From Centipeda infelix ATCC 43532 (lineage in GTDB: Bacteria; Bacillota; Negativicutes; Selenomonadales; Selenomonadaceae), in NCBI RefSeq assembly GCF_000234095.1, contig NZ_JH376798.1, positions 482,330 through 546,329 of the forward strand: a stretch of DNA of 64,000 nt, in the 5' to 3' direction. The notes beneath the pieces were generated by a model. That model saw nothing but the letters and a program-made list of their open reading frames with translations, was not told the DNA's origin and made no database searches. Numbering within the stretch: position 1 is the first letter of the stretch; the number at the start of each line of letters is the position of its first letter. This document shows, one piece after another, positions 1-8,321 of the stretch. The position numbers were made by a program, and so were the translations under genes.

Positions 1-225
1 GCCTGCGGTGAAGACGACATCGTAGTCATCGCCAAGCCCCATGAGCTCCTTGATATCCGCCTTTGTCTGCTGGTGGACCTCGTCGTAGGCGGGGGCGCGG
101 TGGCTGATCTCGAGGATGGACATGCCTGTGCCGTTGAAATTCAGGAGTTCTGACTGTACCTCTTTCAGAACGTCCTCGGGCAGGACGGCGGGACCGGGGT
201 TGAAGTTGTAGATGCGTTCATTCAT
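1..225 (-). CDS. serC: Phosphoserine aminotransferase, N-terminal part (runs off the window)
   Basis: PLP enzyme of serine synthesis that converts 3-phosphohydroxypyruvate and glutamate to O-phosphoserine and 2-oxoglutarate in the cytoplasm. Only the first 75 codons lie in the window. They begin MNERIYNFNPGPAVLPEDVL and continue through NGTGMSILEISHR, both hallmark N-terminal segments of SerC; the PLP lysine would lie outside. The start is the ATG complementary to 223-225, with GGGAGA about six bases upstream. The gene upstream on the same strand is about 125 bases away with a strong hairpin between, so a separate transcript is likely. Confidence 0.93.
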   Translation of the reverse strand, partial: MNERIYNFNPGPAVLPEDVLKEVQSELLNFNGTGMSILEISHRAPAYDEVHQQTKADIKELMGLGDDYDVVFTAG

Positions 226-286
226 GGTGTTTCTCCCTCTGTATTTTATGATTTCTATTGGACGCCCCTTCCGTCACGCTGACGTG

Positions 287-320
287 TGCCCCCTCCCCCG
301 TTGCGACGGGGGAGGGGGCA
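287..320. repeat. Perfect GC-rich hairpin between CNNM/CBS gene and serC
   Basis: A 15-base arm (287-301) pairs perfectly with 306-320 around a four-base loop. There is no T-run on either side, so it is not a standard intrinsic terminator, though it could stall transcription leaving the upstream minus-strand gene or protect its 3' end. It may also be one copy of an intergenic repeat; no second copy was seen here. Confidence 0.5.
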
Positions 321-351
321 GGAGACCGGAAACAAGATGGGGGAGGTCGTC

Positions 352-1671
352 TTAGCTCTCTCCATCCACATGCTCCGTCCGCGTCATGCGGACCTGGGCG
401 ACGCGTGCGCGATCCATGCGGAGCACCTCGAAGGTGTAGCTATCCCATGTGCAGGTTTCGCCAACCTTTGGGATGCGGCCAATCTGGGCGGTGACAAAGC
501 CCCCGAGGGTGTGGAAGTGGTCGTGATCCTCGTCGGGCAGCTCGTCAATGCCGAACTCCTCTTTGAACTCGTCGATGGGGAAGAGCCCGTCAAAGACCCA
601 GTTCGCCGTCTCCTCCGCACCGGTACGCGTGCCGGTGGGAGCATCCTCGTCTGCGCTGCCGATGATCTCCTCCATGATGTCACCCATGGTGATGAAGCCA
701 ACGACACCGCCGTACTCGTCGAGGACAACCGCCTCGTGAATCGCACCCGTGCGAAATTTCTCAAGGACGCGAAGCCCCTCCATGGTGCGCGGGACGAAGA
801 GCGGTTTGCGGATGTAGTCCGCGAGGTCGAGCTCTGCGCCGCCCAAGACCGCATCGAGGAGTTCCTTTGCGTAGACAACCCCGCGAAAATCGTCGAGGTT
901 CTCGTACGCGACGGGAAATACGTCGTGCTCTGCGGCGCGAATGACGCGCAGCTGCTCGGCGCGTGTCTCGGCGAGATCGATCCATGCGATCTGTGTGCGC
1001 GGGGTCATGAGGGCAGAGGCTGTCTGGTCGCTCATGTGGAAGATGCGGTCGACCATGTCCTGCTCCGCCTTTTCAAAGGTGCCGTCCTCCGTGCCCTGCT
1101 CCATGAGATCCTTGACCGCATCCTCCGTGACGGAAGCACGGTTTTCGGGATTGATGCCGACGAGGAGGAGCAGTCCGCGCGAGACGGAGACGAGTGCTGC
1201 GCTCGGCAGTGCCGTGAGCCGTGTGAGCAGACGGATGCTGCGGTGGCTGCGCATGAGGATGCCCTCGGGGTTCTGCAGGGCGATCTGCTTGGGCAGAAAG
1301 TCGCCGAAGAGCAGGGTGAGCGCGGTCATGACGAGGATGCTGAGGACGAGGGCGGCAGCAAAGACTTCCATGCCGGGGAGGAGCTTTGCGAGAAACTTGC
1401 CGAAGGTCGGTGCGACGAGGAGACCGATGCCAAGCCCCATGAGAAGACTGGTGCAGGTGACGCCCGCCTGTGCCATGGCAAGGGGCGGTGCAGCGTGTTC
1501 CAGCAGGGAAAGTGCCTGCGCCGCGTCCTTGTTGCCGTCATCTGCGAGACGCTCAAGCCGCCCGCGATGAGATGCGGTGAGTGCGGTCTCGACCTGCGCG
1601 AAGTAGGCGTTTGCCGAGAGGCAGACGATGAGCAGGATGAGCGCGAAAAGATCGGATAGGGAACTGTCCAA
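352..1671 (-). CDS. CNNM/CBS-domain membrane protein (hemolysin C/CorC-like)
   Basis: 439 residues with the full architecture of the family often labelled hemolysin or CorC-like: a CNNM (DUF21) membrane domain in roughly residues 1-190 with three to four hydrophobic segments (LSANAYFAQVETAL, FGDFLPKQIALQNPE), then a CBS pair at about 210-335 (ALMTPRTQIAWIDL, VLDEYGGVVGFITMGDIMEE) and a C-terminal CorC/HlyC domain ending near 430. Family members are linked to Mg2+ or Co2+ efflux and to gating by nucleotide binding at the CBS pair; substrate cannot be read from sequence. The start is a TTG with AAAGGAGC about 12 bases upstream; no better start is visible. Confidence 0.9.
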   Translation of the reverse strand: MDSSLSDLFALILLIVCLSANAYFAQVETALTASHRGRLERLADDGNKDAAQALSLLEHAAPPLAMAQAGVTCTSLLMGLGIGLLVAPTFGKFLAKLLPGMEVFAAALVLSILVMTALTLLFGDFLPKQIALQNPEGILMRSHRSIRLLTRLTALPSAALVSVSRGLLLLVGINPENRASVTEDAVKDLMEQGTEDGTFEKAEQDMVDRIFHMSDQTASALMTPRTQIAWIDLAETRAEQLRVIRAAEHDVFPVAYENLDDFRGVVYAKELLDAVLGGAELDLADYIRKPLFVPRTMEGLRVLEKFRTGAIHEAVVLDEYGGVVGFITMGDIMEEIIGSADEDAPTGTRTGAEETANWVFDGLFPIDEFKEEFGIDELPDEDHDHFHTLGGFVTAQIGRIPKVGETCTWDSYTFEVLRMDRARVAQVRMTRTEHVDGES

Positions 1672-1739
1672 GGATATATGCCGCTCCTTTCAAAAATATA
1701 GAGATTCCGCTTGTATTGTAGCACAGACGCGGCGAAATG

Positions 1740-3389
1740 TCATTTTTCCACCACGACATCCGTCAGACCGAAATACTCCATTGCGCCCTCCTTCGTGACG
1801 TTGTTGTCCCAGTCCTCGTAGTAGACGTGGCGCAGGGCGCGGTTCGTGCGCTCGATGGGCGGGAAGTGGACGATGATCTCGCCGCGTGCGCGTGCCTCCT
1901 CGATCTGTGCGATGCGAGCTGCGTCCGCTGCGCCCATCTCGTGTGTGATGAGGAGTGCTGCTGTGCCTGTGTAGGCGAAGAGAAGGAGTGCCGCAGCGCA
2001 GAGGGTACGCCGTGCTGACACACCTAGCGCTGTCATGATAGCAGAATCGCCAAGAAGGGCGAGCGCCGCCGCGACGAGCATCGCAGAGGAGCTGAACGTT
2101 GCACGTCCCGGGAAGGTCGGAGCGGCGAGCATAACGAGGTTGTTGCAGACGGCGAGCCCCATCAGGAACGCCGCATAGCGTGCGGCGGGATGGCGGCGTA
2201 GAACCGCAGACATGGGCACGCATTCTGCCGCCGAGCGGACAGCAGCGGCGGTCAGCCCGAGCTGTCGTTTGATACGTGCATAAAAAAGAAGGACTGCGAA
2301 CCAGTAGATCGCCATTTCCTCAAAGCCGTTCATGAGATTCGTGAAGAGGTGGATCGTCTTTGGCTTTGTCTGTCCGAGCGGCGTGAGTACGCCCCCGATG
2401 GTGACATCACGGATCGTGCCTGCGATCCATCCGCCCGTGAAATAGGAGAGGACGAGCAGGGCAAGTACGGCGGCGAGGGCAGCAGTCCCTGCGCCTGTGC
2501 GCCCTGCGGGGGGGACATCCATGCGCGCCTCTATGCGTCGATAGAGCCGCCACGCGGTCAGGATGAGCAGCAGGACGGGGAGGCAGTAGAGCACCATCTC
2601 AACCTGTCCCGCGAACTGATTGCCGATGTGCGCGAGGATGTCCTTGTCCGCCCCCTGTGCATCGTAACGGACGTAGTTGCCGGGTGCGGCGACCAGTCCG
2701 ATGAGACCGAGGAGCGCACCAAGCACGCCTGCGATCATCCACACGGGGAGTGTGCCGTACCGCCGCCATACGTACAGAGATGCACCGAACGCCACGGCGA
2801 CAACCGTTACGGCGAGGTTTTCAATCGACCAGCCGCCGAGGATGCCGAGCAGGAACATCGGGAGAATCGCCCATGTGCGCCGTCCACTTGTCCCTGTCGC
2901 TGGGTTTTTCAGCGTGAGGTTATACGGCAGGAGAAAGAGAAAGGCGGGCACGGCCGACCAGAGGTAGACCGTTGAGCCGCTCTTCCAGATAGCAACCTCG
3001 CCGAAGTGCGGCAGGGCGAGCCAGAGCAGGAGAGCCGCCGCCGCAAACAGCCCCGGTGCGTGCCAGAATGTGAGCGCACGCCGCGCGTGCATCGTCACAA
3101 GTACCACAAGCGCGAGGAACATCAGCGCGTTTGCAATGTCAAACGCCGTTTTCCCGAGCCAGAGGAAGAGCTGCAGGCAGAAGACCGTCACCGTGCGCCC
3201 CCCGTGGAGCAGATAGTGCTGCACGCCGGAGGCCGCGACATCGGAGAGTGAGGCGAGGTGTGCCCCCGTTTTCCACACCATTGCGTAGTCATAGTCGTCG
3301 CGGTGGATGGGCATAAAGTGATTCAGCGCAAGCATGAACAGAAAGACTGCACTAGTGATCAGTCCCGTGCGCAGCAGATCTTCGCGCAC
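1740..3389 (-). CDS. Polytopic membrane protein, DUF6056-like
   Basis: 549 residues with roughly eleven to thirteen hydrophobic segments and a short charged C-terminus. The N-terminal region (HRDDYDYAMVW near residue 30, then LLHGGRTVTVFCLQLFLW) has the pattern of DUF6056 proteins, a family related in topology to O-antigen polymerases and lipid-linked-sugar glycosyltransferases. Its GTG start overlaps the TAG stop of the glycosyltransferase gene by one base, so translation is coupled. With the upstream GtrB-like and ChbG-like genes it probably glycosylates an envelope polymer or lipid, which is inference from context. No catalytic residue can be assigned. Confidence 0.75.
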   Translation of the reverse strand: MREDLLRTGLITSAVFLFMLALNHFMPIHRDDYDYAMVWKTGAHLASLSDVAASGVQHYLLHGGRTVTVFCLQLFLWLGKTAFDIANALMFLALVVLVTMHARRALTFWHAPGLFAAAALLLWLALPHFGEVAIWKSGSTVYLWSAVPAFLFLLPYNLTLKNPATGTSGRRTWAILPMFLLGILGGWSIENLAVTVVAVAFGASLYVWRRYGTLPVWMIAGVLGALLGLIGLVAAPGNYVRYDAQGADKDILAHIGNQFAGQVEMVLYCLPVLLLILTAWRLYRRIEARMDVPPAGRTGAGTAALAAVLALLVLSYFTGGWIAGTIRDVTIGGVLTPLGQTKPKTIHLFTNLMNGFEEMAIYWFAVLLFYARIKRQLGLTAAAVRSAAECVPMSAVLRRHPAARYAAFLMGLAVCNNLVMLAAPTFPGRATFSSSAMLVAAALALLGDSAIMTALGVSARRTLCAAALLLFAYTGTAALLITHEMGAADAARIAQIEEARARGEIIVHFPPIERTNRALRHVYYEDWDNNVTKEGAMEYFGLTDVVVEK

Positions 3390-4354
3390 TACTTCACCTC
3401 CCTGTCATTTCGCGCGTAGTCGAATTTTTCCCCGTCCCGCTCGTCGATCAGATACGACGGACGCTGCTTGCTCTCCGTGAAGACGCGTCCGAGGTACTCT
3501 CCGATGATGCCGAGCGAGAGCAGCTGCACACCGCCGAGGAAAAGCAGCACCGTCATGAGTGTCGGATAGCCCGCGACCGGGTCACCGTAGACGAGTGCGT
3601 CCACGAGTACGACGAGCATATAGAGGATCGCGAGTGCCGAGACCATGAGCCCGAGCACCGTCGTGAGGCGCAGCGGGGCGGTCGTAAACGAGGTAATGCC
3701 CTCGATCGCCAGAGACAGCAGCGCGGGATAGCTCCACGTCGTCTTGCCGGCTGCGCGCGGCTGTACCTGAAACGGGATCTCCTTTTTCTTGAAGCCAACC
3801 CATGTGAAAAGCCCTTTTGTAAACCGCTGATTCTCGCGCAGCAGACGCAGTGCCGCGACACAGCGATGGTCGAGCAGACGAAAGTCGCCCACGTCACGCT
3901 GGAGCGTGAAGCGGCTGACCGCCTGCATCGAGTGGTAGAAAAGATTTGCCATTGTGCGCTTGAACCACGTCTCGTCCGTGCGGTCCGTGCGCTTGCCGCA
4001 GACATCGTCGTAGCCCGCGCGCCAGTAGCTGACCATCTCAGGGATGATTGCAGGCGGGTGTTGGAGATCGGCATCCATCAGGATGACCGCGTCCCCGTCC
4101 GCGTAGTCGAGCCCCGCCATCATCGCGGGCTCTTTGCCAAAATTGCGCGTAAAGCTGATGTAGCGGACGTTTGTGTGCGCCTCTGCGAGCGCGCGAATTT
4201 CCGCGAGGGTGTGGTCACGGCTGCCATCGTCGATAAAGAGATAGGAAAACGAGCAGTCCGCAATTTCCACCGTCGCCGCAGTTACCTCGTCGTAGAAATG
4301 TCCGATGACTTCCGCCTCGTTATAGCAGGGGACGATGATGGTGATCTTGTCCAT
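3389..4354 (-). CDS. Family 2 glycosyltransferase, GtrB/ArnC-like (polyprenyl-phosphate sugar transferase)
   Basis: 321 residues. Residues 1-230 form a GT-A domain: IIVPCYNEAEVIGHFYDEV at the N-terminus, FIDDGSRDHT, RNFGKEPAMMAGLDYADGD and the metal/nucleotide motif DADLQHPP. Two C-terminal membrane helices follow (around 235-262 and 270-292), then GEYLGRVFTESKQRPSYLI. This is the layout of enzymes that load a sugar onto undecaprenyl phosphate at the inner face of the membrane (GtrB, ArnC, DPM1). The sugar is not predictable. AGGAGGG overlaps the stop region of the deacetylase gene upstream, giving tight coupling; the DUF6056-like protein downstream is a candidate for the transferase acting on the outer face. 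Confidence 0.9.
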   Translation of the reverse strand: MDKITIIVPCYNEAEVIGHFYDEVTAATVEIADCSFSYLFIDDGSRDHTLAEIRALAEAHTNVRYISFTRNFGKEPAMMAGLDYADGDAVILMDADLQHPPAIIPEMVSYWRAGYDDVCGKRTDRTDETWFKRTMANLFYHSMQAVSRFTLQRDVGDFRLLDHRCVAALRLLRENQRFTKGLFTWVGFKKKEIPFQVQPRAAGKTTWSYPALLSLAIEGITSFTTAPLRLTTVLGLMVSALAILYMLVVLVDALVYGDPVAGYPTLMTVLLFLGGVQLLSLGIIGEYLGRVFTESKQRPSYLIDERDGEKFDYARNDREVK

Positions 4355-4363
4355 GCGTCCCTC

Positions 4364-5209
4364 CTAGTTCCCATAGATGCGAAAATTGACAATCTCCGCG
4401 CACGCTGCGGCGAGCGCATCGCGTACGGCGGGGGCGGAGAGGGCGGAAAGCTCCGCCTCGAAATCGTGATCCCAGAGGCAGTCACGGATGAGTACGGCAT
4501 TGTCCGTGCCGGGGTGGAGCATCACCTCGGTCACACCGTCTCTGAGCGAAGCCGCAATCTGCGTGAGTGTCGCTGTATCCACCGCCTCGCCCGCGACGAT
4601 GCCGGCGAAGTGATCGGGGACGCGGATGCCGCGCCGCTGCGCCTTTGCCGCTGCACGGTGCGTGAGGATGGCAAGCCCCGTGCGTCCGATGAGCTGTCCG
4701 ATGCCGCCGAAACTTCCTGCAAAGAGTGACGCACGCGGCGCACGCATCGCGGGGATGCCTGCCGCGCGGCAAAGATCGAGCACGATGTCGATCACCCCCG
4801 GCAGGACGTGCATATGTTGGTGACTGTCCGCATGCGTCGGATGAATCCCCGCCGCCTCGACGCGCCGCAGCTGCGCGCCGAGCTCCGCACGCACTTCATC
4901 GAGGTTGACAGCTCCGCGCAGAAGCCGCACGGCAAATGCCGTGTGATCGTCCACGAAGATACCCGCCTCCGTTACGAGCGACGGGATCTCAGCGGGCGGC
5001 AGAACGGGATTGCCGTTCACGAGCGTCAGATGGATGCCGACCCCGAGCTTTGGGCTGCGTGCGGCAAGCTCTGCCGCATCGTCAAATGCCGCGCCGCCGG
5101 GCATGATCGTCGCCGAGCGCAGAACGCCATCCGTGACACCGCGCTCGACCGCGCGGTTGATAAGCACATGCCGTCCGAAATCGTCGGCATTTACGATAAT
5201 TTGTTTCAA
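4364..5209 (-). CDS. ChbG/HpnK family deacetylase (YdjC-like)
   Basis: 281 residues from a TTG start at 5207-5209, chosen because GAGGAAG lies six bases upstream and the protein then begins MKQIIVNADDFG, where the family starts; a longer reading from 5254 adds an unlikely leader. The metal ligands of the YdjC fold are visible: the Asp pair in NADDFG, the His in GIHLTL and the His cluster in HADSHQHMH. Relatives remove N-acetyl groups from chito-oligosaccharides (ChbG) or act in hopanoid synthesis (HpnK). As first gene of an operon with a lipid-sugar transferase and a polytopic membrane protein, a role in processing an envelope amino sugar is likely. Confidence 0.85.
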   Translation of the reverse strand: MKQIIVNADDFGRHVLINRAVERGVTDGVLRSATIMPGGAAFDDAAELAARSPKLGVGIHLTLVNGNPVLPPAEIPSLVTEAGIFVDDHTAFAVRLLRGAVNLDEVRAELGAQLRRVEAAGIHPTHADSHQHMHVLPGVIDIVLDLCRAAGIPAMRAPRASLFAGSFGGIGQLIGRTGLAILTHRAAAKAQRRGIRVPDHFAGIVAGEAVDTATLTQIAASLRDGVTEVMLHPGTDNAVLIRDCLWDHDFEAELSALSAPAVRDALAAACAEIVNFRIYGN

Positions 5210-5362
5210 TATATTCTTCCTCTGTGTTTTCAGTATCGTATGATATTCTATCATAGCGCATTTTTACAATATTTTCGACAAAAAACATGAAATTACCTTT
5301 TCTATATAGGACTTTTATAGTAAAATAGCGTAGAAGACTTATCGGTTACAAAGGAGTATTAC

Positions 5363-6151
5363 ATGATCGTCGAAATCATCAGCGTCGGGACGGAGCTGCT
5401 CATGGGCAGCATCGTCAACACGAATGCACAGCATATTGCACGCGCCCTCGCGCACATGGGACTGGACGCATACTATCAGACCGTCGTCGGCGACAACCCT
5501 GAGCGGCTGCGCGCCGCGCTCGACATCGCGTACACGCGCGCGGACTGCGTCATCACCACGGGCGGGCTTGGCCCCACGAAGGACGACCTGACAAAGGAAA
5601 TGCTCATCTCCTACTTCGGCTGCACCCCCGTCGAGGATGCGGAGGCACTGCGTCGTCTGGAGGAACGCGCGGCAAAGCGCGGCATTCCCCTCTCGGACAG
5701 TATGCGCAAGCAGGCGACCGTACCCTCGGGCGCAACGGTGCTCCAGAACGACCACGGCACTGCGCCCGGTGTCATCATCGAGAAGGACGGCCGCGCGTGC
5801 ATCATGCTCCCCGGCCCTCCGAAGGAGATGAAGCCGATGTTCGAGACGGCGTGCGACGTATTCCTGCGCGCGAAAAGTGATAAAGTTTTTGTCTCCATGA
5901 ACATCAAGCTCTACTCCATGGCGGAAAAGGGGCTGCCCGTCGGCGAGTCGCCTGTTGCCGACCGCCTTGGCGCACTCGTGGACGGCGAGAACCCCTCCGT
6001 TGCGACCTACGCGAAGGAGGACGGCTGTCTCGTGCGCGTCACGGCAGCGGCACCGACCGCAGAGGAGGCACGCGCACTGCTCGCCCCGACACTTGCCGCC
6101 GTGCGCGAAGCCATCGGCGAAGAGTACATTCGGACGATGGACGAGGACTAA
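5363..6151 (+). CDS. cinA: CinA-type protein lacking the C-terminal deamidase domain
   Basis: 262 residues covering the MoCF-like N-terminal domain of CinA (MIVEIISVGTELLMGSIVNT, TTGGLGPTKDDLTKE, MLPGPPKEMKPMFE) and the following KH-like segment (GENPSVATYAKEDGCLVRVT). In CinA this half is the ADP-ribose pyrophosphatase/COG1058 part. The protein stops at YIRTMDED, just where the PncC nicotinamide-mononucleotide amidohydrolase domain of the usual 410-residue protein begins, so pyridine-nucleotide recycling would need a separate PncC. No remnant of the second domain follows: the next gene starts at the very next base. AAAGGAG precedes the ATG by about eight bases. Confidence 0.85.
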   Translation: MIVEIISVGTELLMGSIVNTNAQHIARALAHMGLDAYYQTVVGDNPERLRAALDIAYTRADCVITTGGLGPTKDDLTKEMLISYFGCTPVEDAEALRRLEERAAKRGIPLSDSMRKQATVPSGATVLQNDHGTAPGVIIEKDGRACIMLPGPPKEMKPMFETACDVFLRAKSDKVFVSMNIKLYSMAEKGLPVGESPVADRLGALVDGENPSVATYAKEDGCLVRVTAAAPTAEEARALLAPTLAAVREAIGEEYIRTMDED

Positions 6152-7570
6152 ATGCAGGTGGGAATGTTGCGGCGGAGCATCGGGGGGCTCCTTGCCGTTT
6201 GTATGATACTGAGTGCCGTACCCGCAGGTGCGGCGGAAAAAGCTGCGCCGCGCCATGCGTCGCAGAAGAACACAGGAGGAGCGGAGCGTGCCATGAAGGA
6301 GATCACGGCGCAGGCGGAGCGCGTGCACCCCGCGCAGGCGCAGCAGGAGGAGCAACTCTCTTCCGTTCTCCTGCACTGGCAGCCCGTTCCTGTGGCAGTG
6401 CGCTATGCTGTGCGCGTCCTGCGGGCGGATGCACACGGGCAAATGAAGACACTCGACACCATGAACCGCGTCTATACGACAGGGCTCCATGTGCCGCTCG
6501 CCTCGTATGGCAGCACAGACGACCTCTACTGGACGGTGCAGCCGCTCGACTACGACGGCGCACCGATCGCGGCAGAGTCCGCACCGCGCCCCATCGTCGG
6601 TGAGACTGCAGATCCGGCTGCGCCGGTGCTGACGGCGCAGTTCGGCGAAATGCCGTATGCACCTCTCTATCCCGTCTACGCGTGGATTCCGCTGAGCGGA
6701 CAACAGCATCACGAGGTCGAGGTCTATCGCCGCGCGGGCGGACGTGACATCTATCTCCATACGCTGCAGGCGGGCGAGTACGATGTCTACGATGATGAAG
6801 CGTTTACCGTGCCGGGCGAATACTTCTACCGCGTGCGCGGAACGACGGGGGCGGGCACGCCGATCTCGGAGTGGTCGGAGAACGGCACATTCACCGTTGC
6901 TGACCGTACGCCGATTGCCGCACTCGGGGACAGCATCACACACGGCGGCGGCGCGATCACTGTCCCGCCCTCCTACACGCTTTACGACTGGGAGAGTTAC
7001 TGCTCCGTCCCTGTGAAAAACCTCGGGCACAGCGGCGACACAACGGCGGCGATGCTCGCACGTTTCGAGCGCGACGTTCTGCCCTTTTCGCCGCGCGTCC
7101 TCATCATTATGGGGGGTGTCAACGACTACCGCGTCGGCATCTACGGTGCGGAGACGGTCCGCAACCTCGCCGCACTGCGTGAGAAATGCAGGGCACATGG
7201 TATCACGCCGATCTTTCTGACAGTGACACCGATCCGTCCCGCGATGATGACCGCGCGCATGACGATCCAGACACCGCCGTCCGATTGGTGGGCGCACCGT
7301 GACTACATCAACAACTGGGTCATGCAGCAGGAGTACAGCCTCGATGTCTCCAGTGTCCTCGCGGATGCGGATGGTGAGCTTGAGGCGGGGTATACGACCG
7401 ACGGCCTGCACCCCGACCTCATGGGCAAAAAGTACATCGGGCAGACCATCGACACCTATCTGCGCACGCATTTTGCATATGTTGCACAGCAGGCGGAGCG
7501 GCACGTGCGCATCCTGAGAGAAGATAAAGGAATCGCTGATAAAATGAAGTCCGCGCTTCCTAAAGAGTAA
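6152..7570 (+). CDS. Secreted SGNH/GDSL-family hydrolase with N-terminal accessory domains
   Basis: 472 residues. An N-terminal signal peptide (hydrophobic run GGLLAVCMILSAVPAGAA) is followed by about 220 residues that look like beta-sandwich repeats, then an SGNH esterase domain from about residue 250. The catalytic blocks are readable: GDSIT with the Ser nucleophile, a Gly in GHSGDT, GGVNDYR (block III Asn) and the Asp-His pair in DGLHPD. Probably removes acyl groups from an envelope or extracellular glycan; substrate unknown. The ATG abuts the cinA stop codon. The last residues, KGIADKMKSALPKE, are encoded by a short copy of the dispersed repeat (7525-7564), so the native C-terminus was probably altered by an insertion. 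Confidence 0.85.
   Translation: MQVGMLRRSIGGLLAVCMILSAVPAGAAEKAAPRHASQKNTGGAERAMKEITAQAERVHPAQAQQEEQLSSVLLHWQPVPVAVRYAVRVLRADAHGQMKTLDTMNRVYTTGLHVPLASYGSTDDLYWTVQPLDYDGAPIAAESAPRPIVGETADPAAPVLTAQFGEMPYAPLYPVYAWIPLSGQQHHEVEVYRRAGGRDIYLHTLQAGEYDVYDDEAFTVPGEYFYRVRGTTGAGTPISEWSENGTFTVADRTPIAALGDSITHGGGAITVPPSYTLYDWESYCSVPVKNLGHSGDTTAAMLARFERDVLPFSPRVLIIMGGVNDYRVGIYGAETVRNLAALREKCRAHGITPIFLTVTPIRPAMMTARMTIQTPPSDWWAHRDYINNWVMQQEYSLDVSSVLADADGELEAGYTTDGLHPDLMGKKYIGQTIDTYLRTHFAYVAQQAERHVRILREDKGIADKMKSALPKE
7525..7564. repeat. Short internally deleted copy of the MITE-like repeat inside the SGNH gene
   Basis: Reads as the left end of the repeat (AAGGAATCGCTGATAAAATG, then AAGTCCG) joined directly to a right end (GCTTCCTAAA). 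Compared with the full copies at 25901-26066 and 27596-27763, the middle of about 125 bases is missing. It provides the final codons of the hydrolase gene. Confidence 0.7.
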
Positions 7571-7584
7571 CGGGAGGGAGAGCT

Positions 7585-8271
7585 ATGACCCGCAATCTGC
7601 GCCTCGGCGCGATCCTGTTTCTTGCCGCCGCCCTCATTGGCGGCGCGTACACGGGCTACTGCTATCATCGTGACCGCACGCCCGAGGCGGCACTCCATCA
7701 GATTGCGCGCGCCGTCCTCACCGAGGATCGGAAGCTCTTTGCGGAATACGTCGATGAGGATGCCGTGCTCACCACCATGCACGAAGATGTGAGTACACTT
7801 CTCGCGGACAACATTGCCGCGCTCCACGAGCGTTATCCGCACGACTGGTTCTTCCGTCACGACAGTGCCTTTATGCGGGACTACATGGCGGAGCATCGTA
7901 CGGAGTACATCGATGTGGCACGCATGGTGCTGACATACTACTTCGACGCGGAGCGCGTGCCCGTGACGAAGGCGGAGGGCAATGCGCGCTGGGGCTCGGA
8001 TGAACTGCGTGCCTTTGCCGCACACTATACGGTCAATACGGAGCCGGCCGTGATTTCGGGCGACCGTGCGGCCATCGTCTGCCGCGTGCACGGTGACGAC
8101 AGTGACTATGGACGGCTCCTGCCCGAGGGCTCCGTCACGATGGAGCTTGAGCGGCAGACGAGCGGACATTGGAAGCTCGTGCACATATGGACGGATACCG
8201 CGCGCGAACATGGTTTTTATTCTTTTGTTGACGCGGCGGAGCGATATTGGGAACTTCAAGGTTGGGATTAA
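7585..8271 (+). CDS. Membrane-anchored or secreted protein of unknown function
   Basis: 228 residues. One N-terminal hydrophobic segment (LGAILFLAAALIGGAYTGY) anchors or exports the protein; the rest is soluble and mixed alpha/beta, about 195 residues on the outer side of the membrane. The region after the anchor (PEAALHQIARAVLTEDRKLFAEYVDED) resembles the helical start of NTF2-like or DUF2939-type exported proteins, and the closing segment SGHWKLVHIW is the kind of strand ending such folds use; this is a weak resemblance, not an assignment. GGGAGGGAG lies upstream of the ATG. It follows the SGNH hydrolase by 14 bases and may share its transcript. The stop codon overlaps the 35-base palindromic repeat. 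Confidence 0.7.
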   Translation: MTRNLRLGAILFLAAALIGGAYTGYCYHRDRTPEAALHQIARAVLTEDRKLFAEYVDEDAVLTTMHEDVSTLLADNIAALHERYPHDWFFRHDSAFMRDYMAEHRTEYIDVARMVLTYYFDAERVPVTKAEGNARWGSDELRAFAAHYTVNTEPAVISGDRAAIVCRVHGDDSDYGRLLPEGSVTMELERQTSGHWKLVHIWTDTAREHGFYSFVDAAERYWELQGWD

Positions 8272-8302
8272 GGAATCGCTGAATTTATCAGTACTTCCTT
8301 AA
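8268..8302. repeat. 35-base palindrome: both ends of the MITE-like repeat fused
   Basis: TTAAGGAATCGCTGA joined to ATTTATCAGTACTTCCTTAA. The outer eight bases are perfectly inverted and the left and right ends match those of the full-length copies, so this is a minimal deletion derivative. It sits at the stop codon of the preceding gene and could also act as a weak hairpin between it and the hemerythrin gene. Confidence 0.7.
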
Positions 8303-8321
8303 GTGAAGGGAGCAGGAGAGC

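Noticed and set aside
5339..7504. 721-codon minus-strand frame opposite cinA and the SGNH gene
   Set aside because: Spans two well-supported plus-strand genes in antisense; composition (His, Arg, Cys rich) is typical of a shadow.
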